18,731 nucleotides of DNA, taken from positions 1 to 18,731 of the forward strand of contig NZ_JACRTE010000022.1 of the NCBI RefSeq assembly GCF_014385105.1, written 5' to 3'. The stretch's first letter is position 1. Each line of letters opens with the position of its first letter. The notes under the pieces were generated by a model. It was not told the DNA's origin. It searched no databases and saw nothing but the letters and a program-made list of their open reading frames with translations. Both the position numbers and the translations under genes were made by a program. Shown here one piece after another: positions 12,610-18,731 of the stretch. Source of the DNA: Qingrenia yutianensis (GTDB lineage Bacteria > Bacillota > Clostridia > UMGS1810).

Positions 12610-14317
12610 AATATGCCGGAATACCGTATCCGTAGATAACAGAACTTCCAACCGGGTATGTTTTGGTTCTGCAAGTATCGCCTGAGTTGCCCTCAACGGT
12701 ATAGACTGTACCGTTCTCGCATTTCTGAACAATACCGGTGTGGTCTGTTACACCGTCGCCCTCCCAATCAAAGAAGATGATTGTACCAGGCGAAGGCTCA
12801 TACGAACCGTCTGCCCATTGTCCTCGGTCTCTGAACCATTGTACGCCGTTTACACAACCGGCATACTTCGGGATAATACCGGCGTCGATATATCCGCACT
12901 CGTTGGCACACCAAGAAACGAAGCAGGCACACCATTCTACACGGGAGTCAAATCCGTACCAAGACCAGTAAGGCTGACCGCCTACATTACCTACCTGAGA
13001 CAAGGCAACCGTTACGATTTGGTCGTCGCTGTATCCGATACCGTAAAGCACCTGTGACCATAGCTGATTGTTTTCGTCCTGCAATAGCTCGGCAAGATAA
13101 TCTTTCTGCTCTTGATTAAAGCCATACATAGCCGCCATTTCATCAACAGTCTTGTGCGTTACCGTGATATACAGAAATGTTTCGGTTACTGTGGTTTCGG
13201 TCTGTACGATATTGCCGTGTCCGTCGTCGCTTTCTTCGATTTCGGTATGGGTTTTCGTTTCCGTTCGGGAAGAAATGTCGTTCATTTCCCAAAAAATATC
13301 CGACAGTAGCTGCTTCTTGGTTTCATCAACCGTAGCAACTTCCATCGGATTGTCGGGGTCGGTATTCACTTTAACAGAATAGACCGCAAGAACCTCTTTC
13401 CACACAGCTCGGCTGCCGCTCATTTCAAGGACATCATAGCTTACGGAGTTCTTTTCCTGCTCCAACCGGTCATCATATTCCTGATTGATTTCCTGAACGA
13501 CTGTCTGCATTGACATTCCCGTGCCGGAATCCTCTCCTGAAAAGAAGATACCAAACACTGAACCCGCAATCAGAGCAACAAGGCATAGAACAATAATAAC
13601 AACCACCGCAACCCAACCGCCGGCAGCGATAGCGGCAATAATACCTTTTACCGCCGCTATGATTGCTTTGACTGCGGCAACGGTGGCTTTGGCTGCGGCT
13701 TTAATCGTAGCGGCTGTTGCTTTGGCGGTGGCTTTTGCCGCCTGTGCCGCTTTCTGCGAAGCCTTAACTGTCGCCTGAGCTGTTTTCTGTGCCGCTTTTG
13801 CCGCTTGCTGACTGGTTTTTATCGCTGTCTTTGCAGTCTGTTCAGCCGTCTTAACTGATTTCTGTGCAGTTTTCGTTGCTTCTTTCCCGGCAAACTTAAT
13901 GGTTTTCTTTCCGGAGGAAGTAGCCGACTGCTTAATGGTCTTTTCCGCCTTATCGACAGTCTTAATCGCAGAGCTTGTGTTTTGCGAAGCCTGTTTTCTC
14001 AAAGACTGCTCGGCTCGCTGCTGCTTGAAACGCTGAATACCGTCCTTTGCGGTGCGGATATTCTCTTTTGTGGTTTCAAGTCCCTTTCGTCCCGCCTTGT
14101 CAAACGCATAGGCACCATCGTGAACCACCTCGTCAATACCGCTTTCCAGCTTATCGTAAGCGTATTCCTCGGCTGAACTGCTGTTAGCATTTACCGACCG
14201 CTCCGCCTTTTCTTTGGTTGCGATATACGCCTGCTTCATTCGTTGGGTTGCAACGGCAGCCTTATCTATGGTTCGTATCGTACCTTTTGCATTGTCTTTC
14301 GTTTTAATATCAGCCAT
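12608..14317 (-). CDS. Membrane-anchored CHAP-domain cell wall hydrolase of the conjugation system
   Basis: This 569-residue protein has three parts. Residues 1-225 are Lys/Ala-rich and probably cytoplasmic; 140-225 are built of AAKATAKA-like repeats resembling histone H1 tails. Residues about 231-259 are one membrane span. The outside part ends in a CHAP domain (about 430-569), with catalytic C463 in EWCACFVSW, H526 in DHTGIV and E542/N544 in VEGNSGD. Such enzymes (compare Tn916 Orf14) open the peptidoglycan so the conjugation channel can cross it. No typical lytic transglycosylase domain is seen in the middle part (about 270-420). The start is ATG 14315-14317 after GGAGGG. It follows the sortase gene and is the last backbone gene before the tet(W) insert. 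Confidence 0.85.
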   Translation of the reverse strand: MADIKTKDNAKGTIRTIDKAAVATQRMKQAYIATKEKAERSVNANSSSAEEYAYDKLESGIDEVVHDGAYAFDKAGRKGLETTKENIRTAKDGIQRFKQQRAEQSLRKQASQNTSSAIKTVDKAEKTIKQSATSSGKKTIKFAGKEATKTAQKSVKTAEQTAKTAIKTSQQAAKAAQKTAQATVKASQKAAQAAKATAKATAATIKAAAKATVAAVKAIIAAVKGIIAAIAAGGWVAVVVIIVLCLVALIAGSVFGIFFSGEDSGTGMSMQTVVQEINQEYDDRLEQEKNSVSYDVLEMSGSRAVWKEVLAVYSVKVNTDPDNPMEVATVDETKKQLLSDIFWEMNDISSRTETKTHTEIEESDDGHGNIVQTETTVTETFLYITVTHKTVDEMAAMYGFNQEQKDYLAELLQDENNQLWSQVLYGIGYSDDQIVTVALSQVGNVGGQPYWSWYGFDSRVEWCACFVSWCANECGYIDAGIIPKYAGCVNGVQWFRDRGQWADGSYEPSPGTIIFFDWEGDGVTDHTGIVQKCENGTVYTVEGNSGDTCRTKTYPVGSSVIYGYGIPAY

Positions 14318-14357
14318 ACAATCCCTCCTTCCTATGCAGGCTGAACCACCCGTTGCG

Positions 14358-15128
14358 TTATTCGTTAATGAGCTTCGCCACTACAACAAGTCTGCCGTTT
14401 GTCCGGGAATACTCACAGGTGGAAAGGGTCAGGAGCTTGTCGCCGTATTCGGCGGTTACGCTCGTATCGTAAAGCGACAGTTCCTTGCACCTCTCAACAT
14501 AGGCTGTGAAATCATCGGCGGTCTCAGCATTGACGAACTGATAATATTTGAAGCTGTCGGGACTATCCGTATATACTACGGTTTTGAACACGGCAATTAC
14601 TTCATAGGTCTGTCTGTCGGTCAGCGTATCAAAGGATACTGTTTTGTGCTTTTCCCAAAAGCTCTTGTCCTTGAATTTCATAAGACCGGCGAACATAGAG
14701 CCGTCGTTCATATGATGACCGTAGATGATGATATTGTCGCTTGGTAGCTCCATATCGCAGTTTTCCTGAACATAAGGACAGCCGTAGTCGGTGTATGCCT
14801 TATCAAAGCCGTGCTTCAGATAGAAGTTCGGGTTGTCCTTTGACTGCATAACGGGATAATTGATTTTTGTGTCCTCAACCTTAATCCAGCCGACCATATC
14901 GTTGTTTTGCAGATAAAGCTCCTGATACTCCGGGATAAAGGTCTTTTCTTCGGAGTAGTTCATCGGCTCTTTGGTTTCTTCAGGCTCGGTCTCCACCACC
15001 TCAATCAGATTGTCGTACATTTCCGCCTGCTTTGCAGAGTCGTAATAGTGCTTGATGAGAAAACCTGAACTGACGGCAAATACAATGCTGAAAGCACAGA
15101 TTATGGCAATATAGATTTTGTTTTTCAT
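14358..15128 (-). CDS. Class B sortase
   Basis: This 256-residue protein has an N-terminal membrane anchor (about 4-25), a short acidic linker and a sortase domain with YGHHM (H138/H139), LSTCEYS (C238) and R246 in TNGRLVVVAK. The pattern NDMVGWIKVEDTKINYPVMQ is typical of class B enzymes. Sortases link surface proteins to the cell wall or to each other; here the substrate is probably an adhesin or conjugation surface protein encoded outside the window. I chose ATG 15126-15128, with AAGGA before it; a start six codons upstream is possible but has a weaker site. It lies between VirB4 and the CHAP hydrolase in one operon. Confidence 0.9.
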   Translation of the reverse strand: MKNKIYIAIICAFSIVFAVSSGFLIKHYYDSAKQAEMYDNLIEVVETEPEETKEPMNYSEEKTFIPEYQELYLQNNDMVGWIKVEDTKINYPVMQSKDNPNFYLKHGFDKAYTDYGCPYVQENCDMELPSDNIIIYGHHMNDGSMFAGLMKFKDKSFWEKHKTVSFDTLTDRQTYEVIAVFKTVVYTDSPDSFKYYQFVNAETADDFTAYVERCKELSLYDTSVTAEYGDKLLTLSTCEYSRTNGRLVVVAKLINE

Positions 15129-15165
15129 AGGTGTTTCCTTTCTCATTTACAGAATAGGGCAAGGG

Positions 15166-17499
15166 TTATACACCCTCGCCCGGTTTGGTTGTCATCAGCT
15201 TATACAGCTTCGTATTCTTCGGGAACTTATTTGCAAACGGCACAAGCGAACTGCCGACCTTAATCAGTCCGTGTCCTGCGTCAACATTCGTGATATATGA
15301 AAGCTGGAGGTCGGAAATGTTAAGCAGCTTGGCAAGCTCAATTCTGTCGGTTGACGCCTGATTGAGCATAATCAAAAACTCGCTGTTTGCAAGCATAGTT
15401 CTTGCCGTATGGCTCTGCAAAAGGTCGTCCACATTCTGCGTAATGCCGGTGGCATAAGCACCGTACTTTCTCACACGCTTCCAAAGAGTAAACAGGAAGT
15501 TTGCGGAGTATTCGTGCTGGAACAGGAGGTAGATTTCATCAATGAAGATGAAAGTCTGCTTACCCTTAGCACGGTTCTGTGTAATACGGTTCAGGATAGA
15601 GTCGAGGACAACAAGCATACCGATAGGCATAAGCTGCTTGCCGAGGTCAAGAATGTCATAACAGATAAGTCGGTTATCCGTATCAACATTGGTCGGCTTT
15701 GCAAAAGTATTCAAAGAACCGTGTGTAAACAGCTCGATAGCAAGGGCGATTTCCTTTGCTTCCGGCTCGTCCTGTTTCAAAAGTTCCGCACGGAAGTCCT
15801 GCAAAGTAGGAACTGTGCCGGTATAACCTCTCTGCTGATAGTCTCTGTAAACGCTCGCCGTACAACGGTCGATGATAGACTTCTGTTTTGCACCGAGGTT
15901 TGTGCCGCCGATAAGCTGTTCGCAAAGCGACATAATGAACTCGGATTTCAGGATAACCGGGTTTGCACCGTCACCGTATTCCTTGTTCATATCCATCGCA
16001 TTGATATGGCTCGGAGAAGTAGCGGAGATATTGATGATTTCACCGCCGAGTGCCTTTACTAGCTGAGAATACTCTCGCTCAGGGTCGATGATAATAACAT
16101 CTGCATTGGAGGAAAGAATGATATTTTCAATTTCTCCCTTTGCCGCAAAGGATTTTCCGCCGCCGGATACGCCAAGGATAAAGGAATTACCGTTGAGTAG
16201 CTGTCTGCGGTCGGCGATAATCATATTTTTGCTGATAACATTCTGACCGTAGTAAATGCCGTTTTCGTGGTAAATGTCCTGAACCCTGAACGGAATAAAG
16301 ACCGCAAGGCTTTCTGTGGTAAGGGTTCTGAATGCGTCAATCTTGCGTGTTCCAAAGGGCATAGCAGTATTCAGTCCGTCCATCTGCTGATACTTGAGAA
16401 CCGCAAACTGGCACAAATGCTTTCTTGCCGTAGTAAGCAGAGCTTCGGTGTCGTTATCAAGCTGTTCTTTGGAGTCCGCAGTATGAACCATAGTGAGTAC
16501 AGCGAACATCATTCGCTGATCACGAGTGGTAAGGTCATCAAGGAACTCCTTCATTTCCTTTTTCTGCTGTTCCATATCATACGGAACGGTAGCGGAAAAG
16601 TTATTGTTCTGATTCTGCTTTCTCTGCCAGTTGGTTATATTCGTCTCAACCCCAAGCAGTCTGCTCTCTGCTTCTCGCACCGCTTCATCGGTAGGAACAG
16701 GTACGATGTCAATGGACATCATCAGGTTGCGGTTCAGGTCGGTAAGCTCAGCTACCATACTGTCCTTGATATAGGAAGCGTACTCACGAAGAAAAAGGAC
16801 TCTCCCGTAACGGTTTCCCATTTTGAAGTAGTCCTTTTCAAATTCCATTGTATCCGGGCAAACATAATCCTTGAAATCGTGTCCCTTTTTTCTCGTTTCC
16901 TTAATATTGAAGTGGTAGGCGGTTTCCTCCCCGACACGGAAGAAATCGTGGACAATTCTCAGCCTTTCATCGGTTTCAAGCTCCACACATTTGCTTCCGA
17001 GTCTTGCAAAGTGAGCAATCAGGTCAGCACCGACACGGGCAAAATAGGTTCTTGCGTCCTCCACACTCTTTTTGTTGATAGAGATAGTAACATACTTATC
17101 CTGAACGATGGCATTTGCCCCGGTCGCCTTGTCGAGAAGCATTTTGTTATATTCCTCTCGGTAAACATCAAGCTCATCGCCGGTTTCGGGGATAAGAATG
17201 GTTTTCTCAAAGTCCAAACGGTTAAGCCGTCTGTTGTTGATAGTCAGCTTTGTAGTAGCTCCGCTGTCAAGAGAGTTGAGAAGCTCGGAGTATTCAAGGA
17301 ACATTGCTTCCTTGTCCTCACGGCTTGCTACGGCAAAGTTAATATCCGTGAACTTGAAACTCTTGGAATACTTGTCCTTGCCCACACGGAAAATACCGTC
17401 ATCATAGATTGCGGTAATGGGAATACAATCCTGTACGCCCTTTGGTACTACAAACTTTTCTTTGTCCTGCTTTAACAGGTTTGTAAGGGTTTTAATCAT
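15166..17499 (-). CDS. VirB4/TraE-type conjugation ATPase
   Basis: This 777-residue protein is the ATPase that powers assembly of the type IV secretion channel. The C-terminal ATPase domain has Walker A GVSGGGKS (443-450), Walker B TFIFIDEIYLLF with D654/E655, and conserved downstream segments (FTLWKRVRKYGAYATGITQN). The N-terminal half (1-400) fits the VirB4 N-terminal domain. The start at ATG 17497-17499 overlaps the end of the PrgI-type gene by eight bases, the usual order and coupling in Gram-positive ICEs. The sequence appears complete. Confidence 0.93.
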   Translation of the reverse strand: MIKTLTNLLKQDKEKFVVPKGVQDCIPITAIYDDGIFRVGKDKYSKSFKFTDINFAVASREDKEAMFLEYSELLNSLDSGATTKLTINNRRLNRLDFEKTILIPETGDELDVYREEYNKMLLDKATGANAIVQDKYVTISINKKSVEDARTYFARVGADLIAHFARLGSKCVELETDERLRIVHDFFRVGEETAYHFNIKETRKKGHDFKDYVCPDTMEFEKDYFKMGNRYGRVLFLREYASYIKDSMVAELTDLNRNLMMSIDIVPVPTDEAVREAESRLLGVETNITNWQRKQNQNNNFSATVPYDMEQQKKEMKEFLDDLTTRDQRMMFAVLTMVHTADSKEQLDNDTEALLTTARKHLCQFAVLKYQQMDGLNTAMPFGTRKIDAFRTLTTESLAVFIPFRVQDIYHENGIYYGQNVISKNMIIADRRQLLNGNSFILGVSGGGKSFAAKGEIENIILSSNADVIIIDPEREYSQLVKALGGEIINISATSPSHINAMDMNKEYGDGANPVILKSEFIMSLCEQLIGGTNLGAKQKSIIDRCTASVYRDYQQRGYTGTVPTLQDFRAELLKQDEPEAKEIALAIELFTHGSLNTFAKPTNVDTDNRLICYDILDLGKQLMPIGMLVVLDSILNRITQNRAKGKQTFIFIDEIYLLFQHEYSANFLFTLWKRVRKYGAYATGITQNVDDLLQSHTARTMLANSEFLIMLNQASTDRIELAKLLNISDLQLSYITNVDAGHGLIKVGSSLVPFANKFPKNTKLYKLMTTKPGEGV

Positions 17500-17857
17500 T
17501 GTTCTTATAAGCCTCCTTCTGTTTTTGTTCGATTGTCGGTTTCATCAATTCGTAATAGGTGTTGGTGGAATGAAAGACCAGCTTTTTCGGCATAAGGAAC
17601 TCGGACTTTATCCACGCCCATATAAATTTCTCAGCCGTCATTCCGTTGTATTTCACAAAGCCGAGAGCCGCAAAAGGGGCAGCTCCCAAAATGCACACCC
17701 ACGATACGGTTTCTGTTCCGAGGTACGGTTTTAGGAGGAAGTAAAGTCCTACCGCTACCGCACAGGCGAGGACAGAAAAAATGAACTGTCTGAGCGACAG
17801 TCCAAAAAACATTGACTCTGTGTAATTTCGTATTTCTCGGTTAATTTTAACTTCCAT
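17492..17857 (-). CDS. PrgI-family membrane protein of the conjugation channel
   Basis: This 121-residue protein has two hydrophobic segments (about 24-43 and 49-68) followed by a cytoplasmic tail with KFIWAWIKSEFLMPKKL, the PrgI/TcpE-like pattern of small inner-membrane partners encoded directly before VirB4. I chose ATG 17855-17857 after AAAGGA; the open frame goes 20 codons farther but crosses a terminator hairpin. Its 3' end overlaps virB4. The genes that normally precede it in the operon (a VirB2/VirB3-like or coupling protein) are not seen: a terminator, a gene scar and the erm(B) remnant lie there instead. Confidence 0.88.
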   Translation of the reverse strand: MEVKINREIRNYTESMFFGLSLRQFIFSVLACAVAVGLYFLLKPYLGTETVSWVCILGAAPFAALGFVKYNGMTAEKFIWAWIKSEFLMPKKLVFHSTNTYYELMKPTIEQKQKEAYKNND

Positions 17858-17873
17858 AATAATCCTTTCTTGC

Positions 17874-17909
17874 AAAAAGAAAAACATCAACCATTTCTGA
17901 TTGATGTTT
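17874..17909 (-). terminator. Intrinsic terminator upstream of the PrgI gene
   Basis: AAACATCAA and TTGATGTTT form a perfect 9-bp stem with a 10-base loop, followed on the minus strand by TTCTTTTT. It stands 17 bases before the PrgI start, so the conjugation operon would need a promoter within that short gap, or read-through. Confidence 0.75.
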
Positions 17910-17931
17910 CCACTCAAAGCATATTCAGTTT

Positions 17932-18051
17932 TTAATCAAATTCATACGGACCTTTGCTAAAACACATCCAATCCAAATCAGCAACATAATCAGGATGTTC
18001 TATACCCTTTTGTTTCTTAATTTGTTTTTGGTTTGTTACTTTGGCTTTGTA
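17932..18051 (-). pseudogene. 3' scar of an unknown gene, joined to the erm(B) segment
   Basis: In one minus frame, about 39 codons end HPDYVADLDWMCFSKGPYEF-D and stop at TAA 17932-17934. A TAG lies just upstream. The ending reads like a real protein C-terminus and sits just ahead of a terminator, as an ICE gene end would. I do not recognise the family. The join with erm(B)-linked sequence is near 18047-18053, where I recall other erm(B) contexts reading differently. Confidence 0.45.
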
Positions 18052-18118
18052 TACCTAATAATTTATCTACATTCCCTTTAGTAACGTGTAACTTTCCAAA
18101 TTTACAAAAGCGACTCAT
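18017..18118 (-). CDS. Short ORF that follows erm(B)
   Basis: A 33-residue frame begins MSRFCKFGKLHVTKGNVDKL and starts at ATG 18116-18118, with GGGAGG ten bases before it inside the end of erm(B). The first 22 or so residues match the small ORF I recall downstream of erm(B) in Tn917-like contexts; the C-terminus here (IQSQSNKPKTN) comes from the joined neighbouring sequence. A functional role is unknown. Confidence 0.5.
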   Translation of the reverse strand: MSRFCKFGKLHVTKGNVDKLLGIQSQSNKPKTN

Positions 18119-18122
18119 AGAA

Positions 18123-18612
18123 TTATTTCCTCCCGTTAAATAATAGATAACTATTAAAAATAGACAATACTTGCTCATAAGTAACGGTACTTAAATTGTT
18201 TACTTTGGCGTGTTTCATTGCTTGATGAAACTGATTTTTAGTAAACAGTTGACGATATTCTCGATTGACCCATTTTGAAACAAAGTACGTATATAGCTTC
18301 CAATATTTATCTGGAACATCTGTGGTATGGCGGGTAAGTTTTATTAAGACACTGTTTACTTTTGGTTTAGGATGAAAGCATTCCGCTGGCAGCTTAAGCA
18401 ATTGCTGAATCGAGACTTGAGTGTGCAAGAGCAACCCTAGTGTTCGGTGAATATCCAAGGTACGCTTGTAGAATCCTTCTTCAACAATCAGATAGATGTC
18501 AGACGCATGGCTTTCAAAAACCACTTTTTTAATAATTTGTGTGCTTAAATGGTAAGGAATACTCCCAACAATTTTATACCTCTGTTTGTTAGGGAATTGA
18601 AACTGTAGAATA
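18123..18612 (-). pseudogene. erm(B): erm(B) rRNA methyltransferase, 5' part removed by an insertion sequence
   Basis: The frame ILQFQFPNKQRYKIVGSIPY continues through the known Erm(B) C-terminus, ending FNSYLLFNGRK, so it covers residues 84 to 245. Residues 1-83, with the SAM-binding motif EIGTGKGH, the start, leader and promoter, are missing. The break falls at the second to last base of codon 83, where the sequence switches to an insertion-sequence end. The open frame runs on into the element for 33 unrelated codons, but that cannot restore the SAM site. The product should be non-functional for 23S rRNA A2058 dimethylation. Residue 100, in the NIPY-type catalytic motif, is Ser instead of Asn; both forms occur among Erm(B) sequences as far as I recall. 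The sequence is otherwise undamaged, suggesting recent loss. Confidence 0.93.
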
Positions 18613-18731
18613 GAGACTATCCCAAATTTTGTGTAAAGTCTATACAAGACCTCCAAGATGATATATAATAAAAATATCATTTTGGAGGTTTTAGTTATGC
18701 CTAAGTACAAATTAAGTCCCGAAGAAAGGGC
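18613..18731 (+). mobile_element. Left end of an insertion sequence inside erm(B), possibly IS256 family
   Basis: At 18613 erm(B) sequence stops and GAGACTATCCCAAATTTTGT follows, continuing GTAAAG. This looks like a terminal inverted repeat; the TTTTGTGTAAA core resembles ends of IS256-family elements. A transposase-like frame begins 84 bases in. The right end and any target duplication (the erm(B) side reads GTAGAATA at 18605-18612) are outside the window. Family is tentative. Confidence 0.65.
18697..18731 (+). CDS. Start of a probable transposase (runs off the right edge)
   Basis: ATG 18697-18699 follows TTTGGAGG at nine bases and opens MPKYKLSPEER before the window ends. The position just inside an insertion-sequence end and the good ribosome site suggest a transposase. 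Eleven codons are too few to name a family. Confidence 0.5.
   Translation, partial: MPKYKLSPEER

Noticed and set aside
16267..17475. A 402-codon plus-strand frame
   Set aside because: It lies wholly antisense to the clearly recognised VirB4 gene and its product looks like a reversed-frame shadow.
18353..18612. Ser at Erm(B) residue 100 as the cause of lost function
   Set aside because: Both Asn and Ser forms occur among Erm(B) sequences as I recall, and the loss of residues 1-83 already explains inactivation.

Overview
The window is part of an integrative and conjugative element (ICE) of a low-to-mid GC Gram-positive host. A gut clostridium (Lachnospiraceae-like) is most likely, but a Streptococcus host cannot be excluded. 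The reasons are the Tn916-type tyrosine integrase with excisionase-like proteins, the PrgI/VirB4/CHAP-hydrolase/class B sortase conjugation genes, the RepA_N initiator, and the inserted tet(W) and erm(B) genes. The ICE backbone is read almost entirely on the minus strand, from right to left.

Right to left: an insertion sequence end (18613 to the edge) cuts erm(B) at about codon 83, leaving a dead 3' part (18123-18612) with its usual short downstream ORF and a remnant of an unknown gene. Next comes a conjugation block: PrgI, the VirB4 ATPase, a class B sortase and a membrane-anchored CHAP hydrolase (12608-17857). At 9.07-12.6 kb lies a plus-strand resistance insert: a gene remnant, the tet(W) promoter, leader peptide and attenuators, intact tet(W), then a membrane-anchored XRE-type regulator and an unknown protein, closed by a terminator. 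The insert abuts a HxlR-type regulator that has lost its N-terminus (8833-9070).

At 4.85-8.79 kb lies a regulatory and DNA-damage module: an XRE repressor and ImmA-type protease on the plus strand, facing a minus-strand operon of Y-family polymerase (UmuC-like), a UmuD/S24-like protein lacking the catalytic serine, a small unknown protein, a second ImmA/IrrE-type protease and a zinc ribbon. The intergenic region holds two near-consensus promoters pointing at each other, interleaved with three copies of a 9-bp palindrome. Farther left are a sigma-70 region-4-like protein whose ribosome binding site sits in a long hairpin, a PemK/MazF-like protein with a zinc-finger-like tail, four tandem diverged excisionase-like genes, and the integrase. 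Past the integrase come about 470 noncoding bases with phased repeats and hairpins (a probable element end), then the start of a RepA_N replication gene that carries 15-bp-periodic iteron-like repeats and runs off the left edge.

Inferred logic: damage would lead an ImmA-type protease to remove the XRE repressor, turning on the polymerase operon and, directly or through the sigma-like protein and RNA hairpins, the excision genes; the RepA_N protein could then replicate the excised circle. Relaxase, coupling protein and most conjugation genes are not in the window.
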